From Methylococcales bacterium (GTDB lineage: Bacteria > Pseudomonadota > Gammaproteobacteria > Methylococcales > Methylomonadaceae), in assembly GCA_023145835.1 (NCBI GenBank), contig JAGLDH010000095.1:1-51183 (forward strand): a stretch of DNA of 51,183 nucleotides, read 5' to 3'. How positions within the stretch are numbered: position 1 is the stretch's first letter; each line of letters opens with the position of its first letter. The notes below the pieces were generated by a model. It was not told the DNA's origin, searched no databases, and saw nothing but the letters and a program-made list of their open reading frames with translations. This document shows positions 17,178-26,710 of the stretch, in pieces. A program made the translations under genes and the position numbers.

Positions 17178-18170
17178 TTAATTGCTAATTTTTCCTAATA
17201 TTTTATCCATAATCCAACTGGTGTGAGTAGCAGATAAACCAGTTGAAGGGTGAGGTGTGCCACTAAATAATTGGTTGGCAATATTTTGTACATGATGAAG
17301 TTGAATGTTATCGGGGTTTGTTATAAAGGTCTCATATTCACCTTCATCATTACAAATGATTAAAGGTTTTTCATCAAAAACTGAGAACTTTATATGACCT
17401 TTGCTACCATAAATTTCTACATTATCCTGCCTGCTATGGCAACCAAAAGTCCAGCTACCAGAACCTGTTACACCACTTTTATGAGACCAGCAAGCTGATA
17501 CAGCATCTAGAGAAGAATAAAGACCTTGTTGATTTAGACCAATACCCTCAACCTCATTAAAATTACCAAGAAGATAAGCAAAAAGATCTAGACCATGACT
17601 TGCTAAATCATCAAAATATCCGCCTAAGGCAATTTCTTTATCCGTGCGCCAATTATTTTGTCCAGTTAAGTCCAACTGATTAGGGGGTTTGCTTAAAGTC
17701 CAAGTAATATGCCTCACCTTTCCAATGACTCCAGCATCTAGAATTTTTTTAATTTTATTAAAACGAGGGAGTGACCTTCTATAATAGGCAACAAAGAGCG
17801 GAATTCTCTTCTCTTCAAAAGTTCTATGAATAACAAGGCTATCTGAATAGCAAGGGGCTAAAGGTTTTTCTATACAACAAGGTTTGCCTGCATTAGCCAC
17901 CTTAAGAGCATAAAGTTTATGGCTATCTGGGGGAGTTGCAATATAAATAGCATCAATATTATTATTCTCAATAAGATTATCAGCTTGAGCGTAATAATCT
18001 TTCACTCCATGTCTATAAGCATAATCTTTTGCTTTTTCGACGTTTCGTCCCATCACCGCGGCTAAATGAAACCCTTTGATTTTCTGGTAAGCGGGGCCAC
18101 TTTTAATTTCGGTAACTGCACCACATCCAATAATCCCCCATCGAATAGGGTTCCTTAATATTTCATTCAT
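17178..18170 (-). CDS. Gfo/Idh/MocA-family NAD(P)-dependent oxidoreductase
   Basis: A 330-residue protein with an N-terminal Rossmann fold (WGIIGCGAVTEIKSGPA, residues 12-28). The family EKP motif appears in CCIEKPLAPCYSDS near residue 100, and a C-terminal alpha/beta substrate domain includes DLASHGLDLFAYLLG, where the histidine is the usual catalytic candidate. Members oxidise or reduce sugars, inositols or related polyols with NAD(P). No sugar or polysaccharide genes flank it, so the substrate is open. It is divergent from the NlpE-like gene. Confidence 0.88.
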   Translation of the reverse strand: MNEILRNPIRWGIIGCGAVTEIKSGPAYQKIKGFHLAAVMGRNVEKAKDYAYRHGVKDYYAQADNLIENNNIDAIYIATPPDSHKLYALKVANAGKPCCIEKPLAPCYSDSLVIHRTFEEKRIPLFVAYYRRSLPRFNKIKKILDAGVIGKVRHITWTLSKPPNQLDLTGQNNWRTDKEIALGGYFDDLASHGLDLFAYLLGNFNEVEGIGLNQQGLYSSLDAVSACWSHKSGVTGSGSWTFGCHSRQDNVEIYGSKGHIKFSVFDEKPLIICNDEGEYETFITNPDNIQLHHVQNIANQLFSGTPHPSTGLSATHTSWIMDKILGKISN

Positions 18171-18344
18171 ATCTATAAAGTTTTTACTCTAGTATTCTGA
18201 ATGGTTAAGACAACTATAATAAATTTAACCTGACCTCATGTATTAGTTGATTTACAATAACCCTGCTATATTTTACGGAGTATTTTGTAAATCTAGTCTA
18301 AATTTTCATAAAAAACTCATTCCCCTTAATAAGTGGATAATATA

Positions 18345-18875
18345 ATGCAAGCATTAACAATAACTTTAAAACAAAAGCTGACTTTACTATTACTCAGTGT
18401 TCTTTCTATGTCTTTTAATCCGGCGATGGCTAAATCGGACATGCAAATAATGGGAGAAGTTCAAAAAGCAAGAGAAATGAACCGTTCAAAAGGGGATCAT
18501 TCAAAACATTTTAAGCCAGTTGATAAGGATCAAGAGTTTCGTGGTGTTTATTATGGTTATCTTCCTTGTGATCATTGTGCAGGAATTAAAATGACTCTTT
18601 CTTTAAAAAATAAAAAAAATTATCTGTTAGTGACTCAGTACGCACAATCATCCAACAGGGAGTATTATGAAAAAGGTAAATATATTTGGGATGAAAAAAC
18701 TCGAATTGTTACTTTAGTCGCTCGTAAGGATTCGAGCAAAAGAAAACTTCGTATTAAAAATGAAGGGGCACTTATTGTATTGACCTCAGAAGAGAAAAAA
18801 ATGAAAGGAGATCAAGACCAATATACTCTACTTAGAACTGATAAGAAAAAATCACGTGAGGTACATATTCATTGA
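18345..18875 (+). CDS. NlpE N-terminal-domain protein, exported
   Basis: A 176-residue protein with a signal peptide (residues 1-30, ending FNPAMA) but no lipobox cysteine at the cleavage site. It is therefore probably soluble periplasmic rather than a lipoprotein like NlpE. The family core is present: FRGVYYGYLPCDHCAGIKMT, with the paired cysteines of the C-x-x-C motif that in NlpE relates to copper and envelope stress sensing. A beta-barrel-like remainder ends in YTLLRTD. The basic C-terminus ends in HIH. I chose ATG 18345 over a GTG four codons upstream. Function beyond envelope stress or metal sensing is uncertain. Confidence 0.8.
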   Translation: MQALTITLKQKLTLLLLSVLSMSFNPAMAKSDMQIMGEVQKAREMNRSKGDHSKHFKPVDKDQEFRGVYYGYLPCDHCAGIKMTLSLKNKKNYLLVTQYAQSSNREYYEKGKYIWDEKTRIVTLVARKDSSKRKLRIKNEGALIVLTSEEKKMKGDQDQYTLLRTDKKKSREVHIH

Positions 18876-19506
18876 TGGGTTGTCAAAATTGATATGTTTG
18901 CTCAAATTTGGAATACTCTCACAACTCAAAGCTCTTACTACTAACTATTGAGAAAAATAGTTAGTAGATACTTTCCAGACATATTGGTTTATCTAGAATA
19001 TCTAAAACAACAGTAGGCACCTTTTGCCTAATGAGGGTGAACAAAGTTATGAATATTTGATGAACATCTCGTTGTAATCATTTCATATTTGATACTTAGA
19101 TAGGTATTAGTGCGACGATAGAAAGCTCTTTGACTGTATTTAGATGTTATTTTTTTAGATTCAATAATGTCCCTACCGTAGGTCTCTTTGGTGAATAGTT
19201 TGAGCCCAGCCCCAAACAAAGGTATTAAGTTATAACCCACCTGAAAACTGCACTGTATTTTTGTACATAACTTAAACACCAAAATTACATCATTCTTAGA
19301 TGTACCGTTTCCCTATAAAGTTGTAGACGCTTGTGAGTAATAAGGAACTATTAAGGATTTAACGGCTCCCACAAGTTGGACTTACAACATCGATTTCATA
19401 TGTGCGACAAAAAATCATTTGTCGATATTCAAATCTCTCCTGACATAATGCTGTCAGGAGAGGTGATTTATCATTATTATTCTTTAAATAAGTAGAGGAT
19501 AAATAA
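18876..19506. other. Intergenic region with three hairpins
   Basis: No convincing gene is visible. A hairpin at 18938-18967 (12-bp stem, CTACTAACTATT with AATAGTTAGTAG, 6-nt loop) lies after the NlpE-like gene. Two more precede the VOC gene: 19405-19424 (7 bp, CGACAAA and TTTGTCG) and 19435-19462 (11 bp). A segment near 19327-19347 weakly resembles the terminal repeat at 1427. An 84-codon minus-strand frame at 19028-19282 has no recognisable content. Confidence 0.5.
19435..19462. promoter_or_regulatory. Strong hairpin in the presumed 5' UTR of the VOC-GST operon
   Basis: CTCTCCTGACA (19435-19445) and TGTCAGGAGAG (19452-19462) form a perfect 11-bp stem with a 6-nt loop, ending 44 bp before the VOC start codon. 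No T-run follows, so a simple terminator is unlikely; an operator palindrome or a regulatory RNA stem fits better. A smaller stem lies at 19405-19424. The right arm recalls the B12-box of cobalamin riboswitches, but the rest of such a riboswitch is absent. Confidence 0.5.
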
Positions 19507-19869
19507 ATGAATCATATTGCAACGTGGTTTGAAATTCCGGTAAAAGATATGAAGCGGGCTAAATCATTTTATCAAACAGTATTAAATATAGAGCTTAAGG
19601 ATAACAAAATGGATGGTTACCAAATGGCAATATTTGAGCATGAAGAAATGGCTGTAAGTGGAATGCTGATTTTAGGGCAAGATTATGAACCTAGTAAAAC
19701 AGGCGCTGTTGTGTATTTTAATGGGGGAGACGATTTAAGCGAACCTTTATCAAGAGTCATTGAGGCTGGAGGTGATGTTGTCATTCCTAAGACAGCTATT
19801 GAATGTGGGTATTTTGCTCAACTTTTAGATAGCGAAGGTAACCGGGTTGGATTATATTCACTCGCATAA
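19507..19869 (+). CDS. VOC-family (glyoxalase/bleomycin-resistance-like) protein
   Basis: A 120-residue protein with two beta-alpha-beta-beta-beta modules of the vicinal oxygen chelate fold. Typical elements are the start MNHIATWFEIPVKDMKRAKSFY and the end YFAQLLDSEGNRVGLYS. The last strand has the usual D-x-x-G-N pattern. Members bind a metal or small ligand; this short single-domain type is usually uncharacterised. It leads a set with a GST-like gene (22 bp later) and a WYL regulator. It is unrelated in detail to the true GloA at 34997. Confidence 0.85.
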   Translation: MNHIATWFEIPVKDMKRAKSFYQTVLNIELKDNKMDGYQMAIFEHEEMAVSGMLILGQDYEPSKTGAVVYFNGGDDLSEPLSRVIEAGGDVVIPKTAIECGYFAQLLDSEGNRVGLYSLA

Positions 19870-19891
19870 ATCAATAAAAAAGGAGACAAGT

Positions 19892-20590
19892 ATGATTAAG
19901 CTATATAGCTTTGGCCGCGCATTTAATATGATAGACCCCAGTCCATTCATATTAAAAATTGATGCATATTTACGAATGGCCAATATTCCTTATGAAACTA
20001 TTCCAGATGTTAATAATTTAAGGAAAGCACCTAAAGGCAAACTCCCTTTTATTACTGATGGTGATAAAACAATAGGGGATTCACAATTTATTATTGCTTA
20101 TTTACAGGATAAATTCCAAGTGGAATTGGATTCGAGCTTGTCTCCTGAACAACAAGGTCTTGCTTATCTAATGGGTAAGGCATTAGATGAAGATCTTTAT
20201 TGGTGCCTAGTTTATTCACGATGGGCTAAAGATGATACTTGGCCTTTGGTAAAAAAAGCATTATTTGGCTCTATGCCATTCCCTCTGAAAGTTATAGTTC
20301 CTTTCGTTGCGCGTAAGGGAGTATTAGGGGCTTTACAAAAACAAGGGCTAGGAAGGCATTCTGAGGAAGAAATATATACTATAGCTGATAAATCATTTCA
20401 TGCTCTATCCGAGGTATTAGCAGATAAAACCTATTTTTTTAATAATTCACCCTGTACATTTGATGCGACTGCTTTTGGGTTTCTTGATCAATTTATCAAT
20501 GTGGAGATTGATTGTAAAATGAATGATTTAGCAAAAAATTACAGTAATTTGGTTGATTATTGCAATAATATCAGAGCAAAATATTATTGA
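19892..20590 (+). CDS. Glutathione S-transferase-like protein (metaxin/FAXC type)
   Basis: A 232-residue protein starting at an ATG with AGGAG at good spacing. The N-terminal thioredoxin-like domain (MIKLYSFGRAFNMIDPSPF) lacks a classical Ser or Cys active site at the usual place. The middle has the KAPKGKLPFITDGD and GDSQFIIAYL motifs of glutathione-binding folds, with the Asp-Ser pair. The helical C-terminal domain includes CTFDATAFGFL, typical of the metaxin/failed-axon-connections group. It lies between a VOC gene and a WYL regulator. A detoxification role is inference. Confidence 0.85.
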   Translation: MIKLYSFGRAFNMIDPSPFILKIDAYLRMANIPYETIPDVNNLRKAPKGKLPFITDGDKTIGDSQFIIAYLQDKFQVELDSSLSPEQQGLAYLMGKALDEDLYWCLVYSRWAKDDTWPLVKKALFGSMPFPLKVIVPFVARKGVLGALQKQGLGRHSEEEIYTIADKSFHALSEVLADKTYFFNNSPCTFDATAFGFLDQFINVEIDCKMNDLAKNYSNLVDYCNNIRAKYY

Positions 20591-20611
20591 GTAATTGATT
20601 GATTTATAATC

Positions 20612-21295
20612 ATGCGAAGAGCAGATCGTTTATTTCAAATAGTCCAAATTCTACGAAATAAACATTTGGTCACGGCTAAAATGCTGGCTGAGAGATTGGA
20701 GGTGTCTGAAAGAACTATCTATAGGGACATTCAAGACCTCAGTCTATCTGGCATTCCAGTTGAAGGGGAAGCAGGGGTCGGTTATATGCTTCGGCATGGT
20801 CTTGATATACCTCCGATCATGTTTACATCGGAAGAAATAGAGGCATTAGTCGTCGGTGCCAGAATGATAAAAACATGGGGCGGTAAGGAGTTGTCTAACT
20901 CAGCACAATCAGCGCTGGAAAAAATTACTGGCGTTATCCCTACTGATTTAAAAGATAATATTGAAAAAAACAAACTATTTTCAATCCGTTTTAATCAGCG
21001 TGAGGATATTGATATTACCTTGGATATTTGTCGGAAAGCAACTCATCAGAAACATTTTTTGATGCTTAGTTATTGCCGTGCTGATGGAGAATTTAGTGAG
21101 CGACGAGTCCGTCCGTTAGGGTTATATTTTTGGGGTAATGTCTGGACTCTTGCTGGGTGGTGCGAACTTCGCAATGATTTTCGTAATTTTCGTCTGGATC
21201 GCATTCAACTGATAGAATTAGGCAATGACACTTTCATTGATGAGCAAGGTCAAAGTCTGGCTGACTTTATCAGTAGAATGACGTGTTATCAATAA
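20612..21295 (+). CDS. YafY-type HTH/WYL-domain transcriptional regulator
   Basis: A 227-residue regulator with an N-terminal winged helix (MRRADRLFQIVQILRNKHLV, then AKMLAERLEVSERTIYRDIQDL) and a C-terminal WYL-type ligand-sensing domain. That domain is seen as LMLSYCRADGEFSERRVRPLGLYFWGNVWTLAGWCELR and FRNFRLDRI. WYL proteins sense nucleotides or other ligands. It follows the GST-like gene by 21 bp and probably autoregulates the VOC-GST-WYL unit; the hairpin at 19435 would be a candidate target. Confidence 0.88.
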   Translation: MRRADRLFQIVQILRNKHLVTAKMLAERLEVSERTIYRDIQDLSLSGIPVEGEAGVGYMLRHGLDIPPIMFTSEEIEALVVGARMIKTWGGKELSNSAQSALEKITGVIPTDLKDNIEKNKLFSIRFNQREDIDITLDICRKATHQKHFLMLSYCRADGEFSERRVRPLGLYFWGNVWTLAGWCELRNDFRNFRLDRIQLIELGNDTFIDEQGQSLADFISRMTCYQ

Positions 21296-21526
21296 TTTTA
21301 AAAAAAGCTAAATATCTAATAGAATATTGTATTAGCCATTGATTTTAATGAGATTAATGAGTTAATCCTGTGGCTATTTAATCTATTTTTACTTGATATG
21401 AGGCTAATATGATTATCTTATTAAATAATAAAAAAGAAGATGAATTTTAGTAAAACAGCAGAAATGGAAAAGTAATAGAGAGTATTTAGAAGTAAAATTC
21501 TGGAACATCATTTGTTTGGAAATAAT

Positions 21527-22375
21527 GTGAGTAAAAAAAAACACCATGAAAGAATGAATACGGTTATTCAAACTATTGAAAATAACCTGGATTCTGATAT
21601 TAATATTTATCTGCTATCAAAAATAGCATGTTATTCAGAATTCCACTTCCATCGGTTGTTTCGTTCATATATTGGTGAAAGTATCTATGCATATAGAAAA
21701 AGATTGTTGCTAGAGAGAGCAGTTAAACATTTGTTATTTACGAATGAAAATATTACTCAAATAGCATTTAATTGTGGATATGAAAATCAATCATCATTTA
21801 ATAAGGCATTTAAAATCCATTTTTTATATACTCCTAGTCAAATTCGCAAACAAAAACTTTCGATTAATTCATTTAAAACAAAATTAGAGTTGAATAGAAA
21901 TATTGAGATGAAGCCAGAAATTATATTGATTGAAGATATTAAACTTATTTGTGCTAGAGAAACAGGACGTTATTCAGAATCTGCCTCCAAAGCGTGGAGT
22001 AGGATAATGAAGTTTGCTTATTCAAATAAATTAATGCATAAAAATATAAGAAGAATTGGAATATCCCATGATGATCCAAATATTACAGATGCGGAACATA
22101 TCCGTTACGATGCTTGTGTTGATATTGATGTAGATATTGCTGAGGAGGATAATTTAACAAAGCAAACGATAATTGGTGGAAATTATGCTAAATTTATTCA
22201 CGAAGGAACCTATGATGATTTTAAAGAAACTTATTCATATATCTTTAATGAGTGGTTACCTGAAAGTGAATTTCAGATAGATGATAAGCCATGTTTTGAA
22301 GTCTACCTAAATAGGGATCCAAGAAAAACAAAGCCAGAAAACCTTAAAACTGAAGTGTATATTCCTATAAAATAA
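21527..22375 (+). CDS. AraC-family regulator with GyrI-like effector domain
   Basis: A 282-residue protein with an N-terminal AraC DNA-binding domain containing two helix-turn-helices (SEFHFHRLFRSYIGESIYAY and ITQIAFNCGYENQSSFNKAF). A C-terminal GyrI/Rob-like domain follows from residue about 135 (FIHEGTYDDFKETYSYIFNEW, then CFEVYLNRDPRKT). This architecture binds hydrophobic drugs or antibiotics and typically activates efflux genes; the RND adaptor begins 48 bp downstream. The GTG at 21527, preceded by TGGAAA, is my chosen start. A TTG at 21512 or the ATG at the next methionine are possible. Confidence 0.85.
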   Translation: MSKKKHHERMNTVIQTIENNLDSDINIYLLSKIACYSEFHFHRLFRSYIGESIYAYRKRLLLERAVKHLLFTNENITQIAFNCGYENQSSFNKAFKIHFLYTPSQIRKQKLSINSFKTKLELNRNIEMKPEIILIEDIKLICARETGRYSESASKAWSRIMKFAYSNKLMHKNIRRIGISHDDPNITDAEHIRYDACVDIDVDIAEEDNLTKQTIIGGNYAKFIHEGTYDDFKETYSYIFNEWLPESEFQIDDKPCFEVYLNRDPRKTKPENLKTEVYIPIK

Positions 22376-22423
22376 TACCCCTCCATTTATAATTATTATT
22401 AGCTTACATTATTCATTAGAATC

Positions 22424-23443
22424 ATGATACACAATAGAAAAAGAAATCTTAGACACATATTAATAAAAATAATTATCACATTGCTTTGTTTGGTTTTACT
22501 TAACTCTCCTACTTATGCAGAAGAGACATGGACGACTATTCAACCATCTTATAGAGAAGTGAGTCTAACTGGTTTTAGTAGAGCAAGACACGAAATGACT
22601 TTATCTACTGAGGTTTCAGGAAAAGTTAAGCAAGTTTTAGTTGATGTAGGGGATGTTATTTCTAAAAATGGAAATGTTTCTTGTCTTGATGATACATTTA
22701 CTAAAATTGATATTAGATCTACAAATAATGATATAAAGCAGGCAAAAATTGATGTTCTTTATTATCAAAAGCAGGTTAAGCGCTATCAAGAGTTAGTTAT
22801 AAAAAAAGGTGTGTCTATTAGTCAGCTAGATGAAATGCAGCGTTTACTAGGAACTTCGGAACGAACAGAGCTGAGTAAAAAACTGTTAAAACAGCGTCAA
22901 CAAGAAACATTGAATCGTCATTGTATTAAATCGCCTTTGGGCTGGATAGTTGATGAACGTTATGTGGAGGAAGGGCAGTGGATTGATATTGGAAATCCCG
23001 TTGTAAAAGTAGGTAACTATTCAAAATTATTAGTCCCTTTTGCTTTATCGGTTAATGAGCTAAATGCATTAAAGAAACAATGGAGAAATATTTCTGTTTG
23101 GTTACCCGAATATAACCAAGAGGTTAGTGCAATTATTGAGCGAGTTTCTCCTGCTTTTGATGAATCATCTAGAAAAATTCAGGTGGATTTGTTATTAGAG
23201 AAAAATCTTCCAGTTCAACGAGGAGGATTAAGGGTTGATTTAAAACTAAAAATCCCTGATTCTTCTAACATTTTTTTAATCGCCTCTAATGCATTAGACA
23301 AGCGTTTTGAAGAAATTAGGTTAAAGCGTAAAGACGGCCAATCATTAAGGATTGAACTACTTGGCAAAACAGAAGATGGGCAAGTTCGTATAACATCTCC
23401 AGAATTAAAAGCTGGGGATCAATTTAAAATTATTCATCCTTAA
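22424..23443 (+). CDS. RND efflux periplasmic adaptor subunit
   Basis: A 339-residue membrane-fusion protein with an N-terminal signal or anchor helix (about residues 12-31, ending SPTYAE). A biotinyl-lipoyl half-domain (EVSGKVKQVLVDVGDVISKN) and a coiled-coil hairpin (about residues 85-150) follow. The second half-lipoyl, with CIKSPLGWIVDERYVEEGQWI, and a beta-barrel domain complete it. It should link the inner-membrane pump encoded next to a TolC-type channel, which is not encoded here. Its TAA stop spans the border of a mobile element: the bases T and A are the flanking TA and the last A belongs to the element. Confidence 0.88.
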   Translation: MIHNRKRNLRHILIKIIITLLCLVLLNSPTYAEETWTTIQPSYREVSLTGFSRARHEMTLSTEVSGKVKQVLVDVGDVISKNGNVSCLDDTFTKIDIRSTNNDIKQAKIDVLYYQKQVKRYQELVIKKGVSISQLDEMQRLLGTSERTELSKKLLKQRQQETLNRHCIKSPLGWIVDERYVEEGQWIDIGNPVVKVGNYSKLLVPFALSVNELNALKKQWRNISVWLPEYNQEVSAIIERVSPAFDESSRKIQVDLLLEKNLPVQRGGLRVDLKLKIPDSSNIFLIASNALDKRFEEIRLKRKDGQSLRIELLGKTEDGQVRITSPELKAGDQFKIIHP

Positions 23444-23536
23444 GGAACTCCTGATCAAGTCCAATTATTTTTAGTTTGCTAAAACTGTCGTTATTTTGCA
23501 CGCTAAATTCTAATCGACTAAATCAGAGTCTCCTTA
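23441..23536. mobile_element. TA-flanked palindromic MITE-like element, copy B
   Basis: The inner segment 23443-23534 (92 bp) begins AGGAACTCCTGATCAAGTCC; its far end in reverse complement begins AGGAGACTCTGATTTAG. TA lies at 23441-23442 and 23535-23536. It shares long internal stretches with copy A (CCAATTATTTTTAG, GCTAAATTC). It separates the RND adaptor from its pump and supplies the last base of the adaptor stop codon, so the original C-terminus of the adaptor may have been different. Confidence 0.75.
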
Positions 23537-23554
23537 ATAAACTAGGTATAGAGC

Positions 23555-26500
23555 ATGCAGGAAGTTGTTCGGTTTTCTTTAAAACAAAAGGTCTTTTTTA
23601 ACCTAATTTTTATTTTGCTTACGGTTGTTGGGTTTTATGCAATGTTTCAATTGCCAGCTGAACGCTATCCAAATGTTGATTTTGGTGAAATTACTATTTC
23701 AACATACTACCCAGGTGCATCACCTACCGAAGTAGAAACCCTTGTTACCCGTAAATTAGAAGAACAGATAGAAACTGTAGAAAATATAGAGTGGTTAAAA
23801 TCGACTTCTTTTGCTGAAAGATCTCAAATTAGACTGAAATTTATAGATGATACTGATTATTCATACTTATACAACGAAGTCCGCTTTAAAATTCTTAACA
23901 TGCTCAGTGAGCTGCCTGATGGTATTGATCCTCCAAGTATCGATAATGTGACTGTTGATGATGTATTGCCAGTTATTGCTATAAACCTTGCTGGTCAACA
24001 CAGCAATCGAGCATTAGTGTTAATGGCAGAGCAGGTTAAATCTCGTATTCAAAAAATTCCTGATGTTAAAGAAGTGACACTTTCTGGCGAATATATTCGA
24101 GAATTTCATGTTTATCTAGATACTCAAAAGCTACGACAATTTGGCATCAGCTTTAATGCAGTCGTGGATGCTTTGAAAGATGCGAATATATCAATGCCTG
24201 CGGGAAGTTTTAAAGGTCAGAATAGTAATTTCTTAATTAAAGTTGATGAAACATTTTATAACCGAGGGCAAGTTGTCAAAACCATTATTCGTAAAGATGG
24301 AGATGGAAGTTTTATTCGCCTACAAGATTTAATTACACGAGCAGGTTTAGATTATCGAGACCCTCTTATTATTTCTACTGTAAATGGTAAAGATGTTATT
24401 TCTTTAAAAGTGATAAAAACGAAAAAAGGCAATGCCATTACTATTAAAGAAGCCATTACTCATGAATTGAATAGCTTACAAAACTTGTTTGAACAGGAAA
24501 AATTAGAAGTAACTTTAACTCAAGATTCCACAAATAAAATCAAAGATGGTTTTAGTACTTTGGGATTAAATATGTTGCTGGGAATGTTCCTTGTCTCAAT
24601 CATTATTTGGTATTTTATGGGTGTTCGAAATGCTGGTTTAATTACAATCGGCATCCCTTTTTCTTTTATGATTACCATGTTACTAATGTATATAACAGGG
24701 AATAGTCTAAATGAAATAAGCTTATTTGCTTTTGTACTTGTCACTGGCATCATTGTTGATGATGCAATAGTGGTCTGCGAAAATATTTATCGACATATTC
24801 AAGAAGGTAACGATATTTATCAAGCAATAGTTAAAGGAACGGCTGAAGTTGGCATACCTGTTATTTCTTCTACCCTAACAACAATAGCCGCTTTTTTACC
24901 TATGTTAATTATGTCAGGGTCGACGGGTGAATTTTTCGCACAAATTCCTATTGCAGTATCATTTGCCTTAACTGCATCACTCATAGAGTGTTTACTTATT
25001 TTACCAATACATTATTTTGAATTTGGACCAAAACAATCCACTGAATTATCAAACCAATTAGAACAAGATAATTTTATTCTGATTTTTTCTCGTTCTGTGA
25101 CTGAAAAGGCATTGTCTTTTACCTTAAAACATAGAGTTTTCAGCGTATTAAGTATATTCTTTTTGCTCTTTATTTCTATAGGTATATTGGCTGTTTCTGC
25201 ATCTGGAAAATTACCATTGATAAATATCAAATTTTTCCCCGATGATTACACTCTCTATTACGTCGATATTAAAGGATCACCAGAAATTTCAATTGAACAA
25301 GTCGATAAAAAAGCAAGGCAAATCGCTCGTTTTATTATGGCTGACGGAGAAGGTTATGCTGAGTCAGCATCTGGTTTTGCAGGTTTTTATCCTAACGAAG
25401 ATTATGAACCTGTTTTTGGAAATAACTTTGGTACAGTGATGGTCACTATGCCGAATAAAGATAAACAGGAATTTGATAATCCATTAGATCACTTAGAAAA
25501 TATGCGTACACGATTAAAAGACAGGTTTGAAAAAGATGGATTTTCATTGGGTATACATGCTCAAAAAGATGGCCCACCGACAGGAAAAGATATTAATGTG
25601 CGTATTATGGGGACGCAATTTGATTCGATCTCTCAGTTAGCAGATGAAATTTTTCATTTTTTACAGACACAAGAAAAAATTGCCCCCAATTTAGTGGAAT
25701 TACATGATGGGCGAGGTCAACCAAAACAGCTTTATCGGTTTGATATTAAGCATGAAAAAGTTAAGGAGTATGATTTGACTAATGCTCAAGTGACGCAATT
25801 AGCTGGCAGTGTTTTGGATGGACGATATATTGGAAAATATCGGTTAAATGATGAAGAAATTGATCTTAAAATTTTAATAGACCCAAGAGCAATAAAAACA
25901 CCTAGGCAAGCATTAAGTATACCTGTTATAGAGCATGCTAGTGGCCCAGTTCGGTTAGGTGATGTGACAGATTTAAGAACATATTTTCAATCAGGAGAAT
26001 TACAACGATATCAAGGGCAGCGAGCCATTAGTATAACAGCAAATATTAAACCTGATGCATCGACCTCGTCACCTGAAATTATTGCTTTGGTAAAAGATTT
26101 TAATGCAAAAATTTCTCATAAATATCCTGGTGCAAACCTGGCTTATGGAGGGGAGCATGAAGATACACGGCGCTCGTATACTTCTCTTGCCTATGCTTTT
26201 CTTATTTCCATTATGATTATGTACATCATTTTGGCAGCTCAGTTTCAATCATATTCTCAGCCTGTTATTATTCTTTCCTCAATAGCTTTTGCACTGATTG
26301 GAGTGGTTTTAGGTAAGCTGATGACGCAATCATTATTTACAGTGAATAGTTTTATTGCAATTATTGGAGTAGCAGGGGTTGTGGTTAATGATTCTTTAAT
26401 TCTGATAGATTTTATGAATAAAATTTATAGGGCAGGAGCAACAAGAGCAGAAGCAATACATCAAGCAATGGATGTTCGACTACGGCCTATTATTTTAACA

Positions 26501-26710
26501 ACCCTAACAACAACATTAGGATTGTTACCAATGGCACTGGGTTTTCCAGAAGAATCAATTATCTGGGGTGCGATGGCATCTACTTTTGTTTCGGGGCTTG
26601 CCGTTGCAACCGTATTAACGTTATTTATTGCTCCTGTTTTATGGGATATGATTCAAGAAAGACAAGAGAATAAACTAAAGAAGATAAATTCAATAACTTC
26701 TGAAATTTGA
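23555..26710 (+). CDS. RND-family efflux pump, inner-membrane permease
   Basis: A 1051-residue pump of the AcrB-like HAE superfamily with twelve expected membrane helices and two large periplasmic loops. The N-terminal FPNVDFGEITI-like segment is present as YPNVDFGEITISTYYPGASP. Helix 4 carries the proton-relay pair as GIIVDDAIVV. Helix 10 reads GVVVNDSLILIDFMNK, with Asn where AcrB has the relay lysine, as is common in this more distant subgroup. The substrate could be drugs, lipids or fatty acids. It pairs with the adaptor upstream, from which a mobile element separates it, and may be controlled by the AraC-GyrI protein. Confidence 0.92.
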   Translation: MQEVVRFSLKQKVFFNLIFILLTVVGFYAMFQLPAERYPNVDFGEITISTYYPGASPTEVETLVTRKLEEQIETVENIEWLKSTSFAERSQIRLKFIDDTDYSYLYNEVRFKILNMLSELPDGIDPPSIDNVTVDDVLPVIAINLAGQHSNRALVLMAEQVKSRIQKIPDVKEVTLSGEYIREFHVYLDTQKLRQFGISFNAVVDALKDANISMPAGSFKGQNSNFLIKVDETFYNRGQVVKTIIRKDGDGSFIRLQDLITRAGLDYRDPLIISTVNGKDVISLKVIKTKKGNAITIKEAITHELNSLQNLFEQEKLEVTLTQDSTNKIKDGFSTLGLNMLLGMFLVSIIIWYFMGVRNAGLITIGIPFSFMITMLLMYITGNSLNEISLFAFVLVTGIIVDDAIVVCENIYRHIQEGNDIYQAIVKGTAEVGIPVISSTLTTIAAFLPMLIMSGSTGEFFAQIPIAVSFALTASLIECLLILPIHYFEFGPKQSTELSNQLEQDNFILIFSRSVTEKALSFTLKHRVFSVLSIFFLLFISIGILAVSASGKLPLINIKFFPDDYTLYYVDIKGSPEISIEQVDKKARQIARFIMADGEGYAESASGFAGFYPNEDYEPVFGNNFGTVMVTMPNKDKQEFDNPLDHLENMRTRLKDRFEKDGFSLGIHAQKDGPPTGKDINVRIMGTQFDSISQLADEIFHFLQTQEKIAPNLVELHDGRGQPKQLYRFDIKHEKVKEYDLTNAQVTQLAGSVLDGRYIGKYRLNDEEIDLKILIDPRAIKTPRQALSIPVIEHASGPVRLGDVTDLRTYFQSGELQRYQGQRAISITANIKPDASTSSPEIIALVKDFNAKISHKYPGANLAYGGEHEDTRRSYTSLAYAFLISIMIMYIILAAQFQSYSQPVIILSSIAFALIGVVLGKLMTQSLFTVNSFIAIIGVAGVVVNDSLILIDFMNKIYRAGATRAEAIHQAMDVRLRPIILTTLTTTLGLLPMALGFPEESIIWGAMASTFVSGLAVATVLTLFIAPVLWDMIQERQENKLKKINSITSEI

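Noticed and set aside
19028-19282. 84-codon minus-strand open frame
   Set aside because: No recognisable motif, no ribosome-binding site and no operon context; probably a chance frame in AT-rich DNA.
19453-19467. B12-box-like sequence suggesting a cobalamin riboswitch
   Set aside because: The bases are explained by the 11-bp hairpin, and none of the other conserved riboswitch segments is present; the downstream genes are unrelated to B12.
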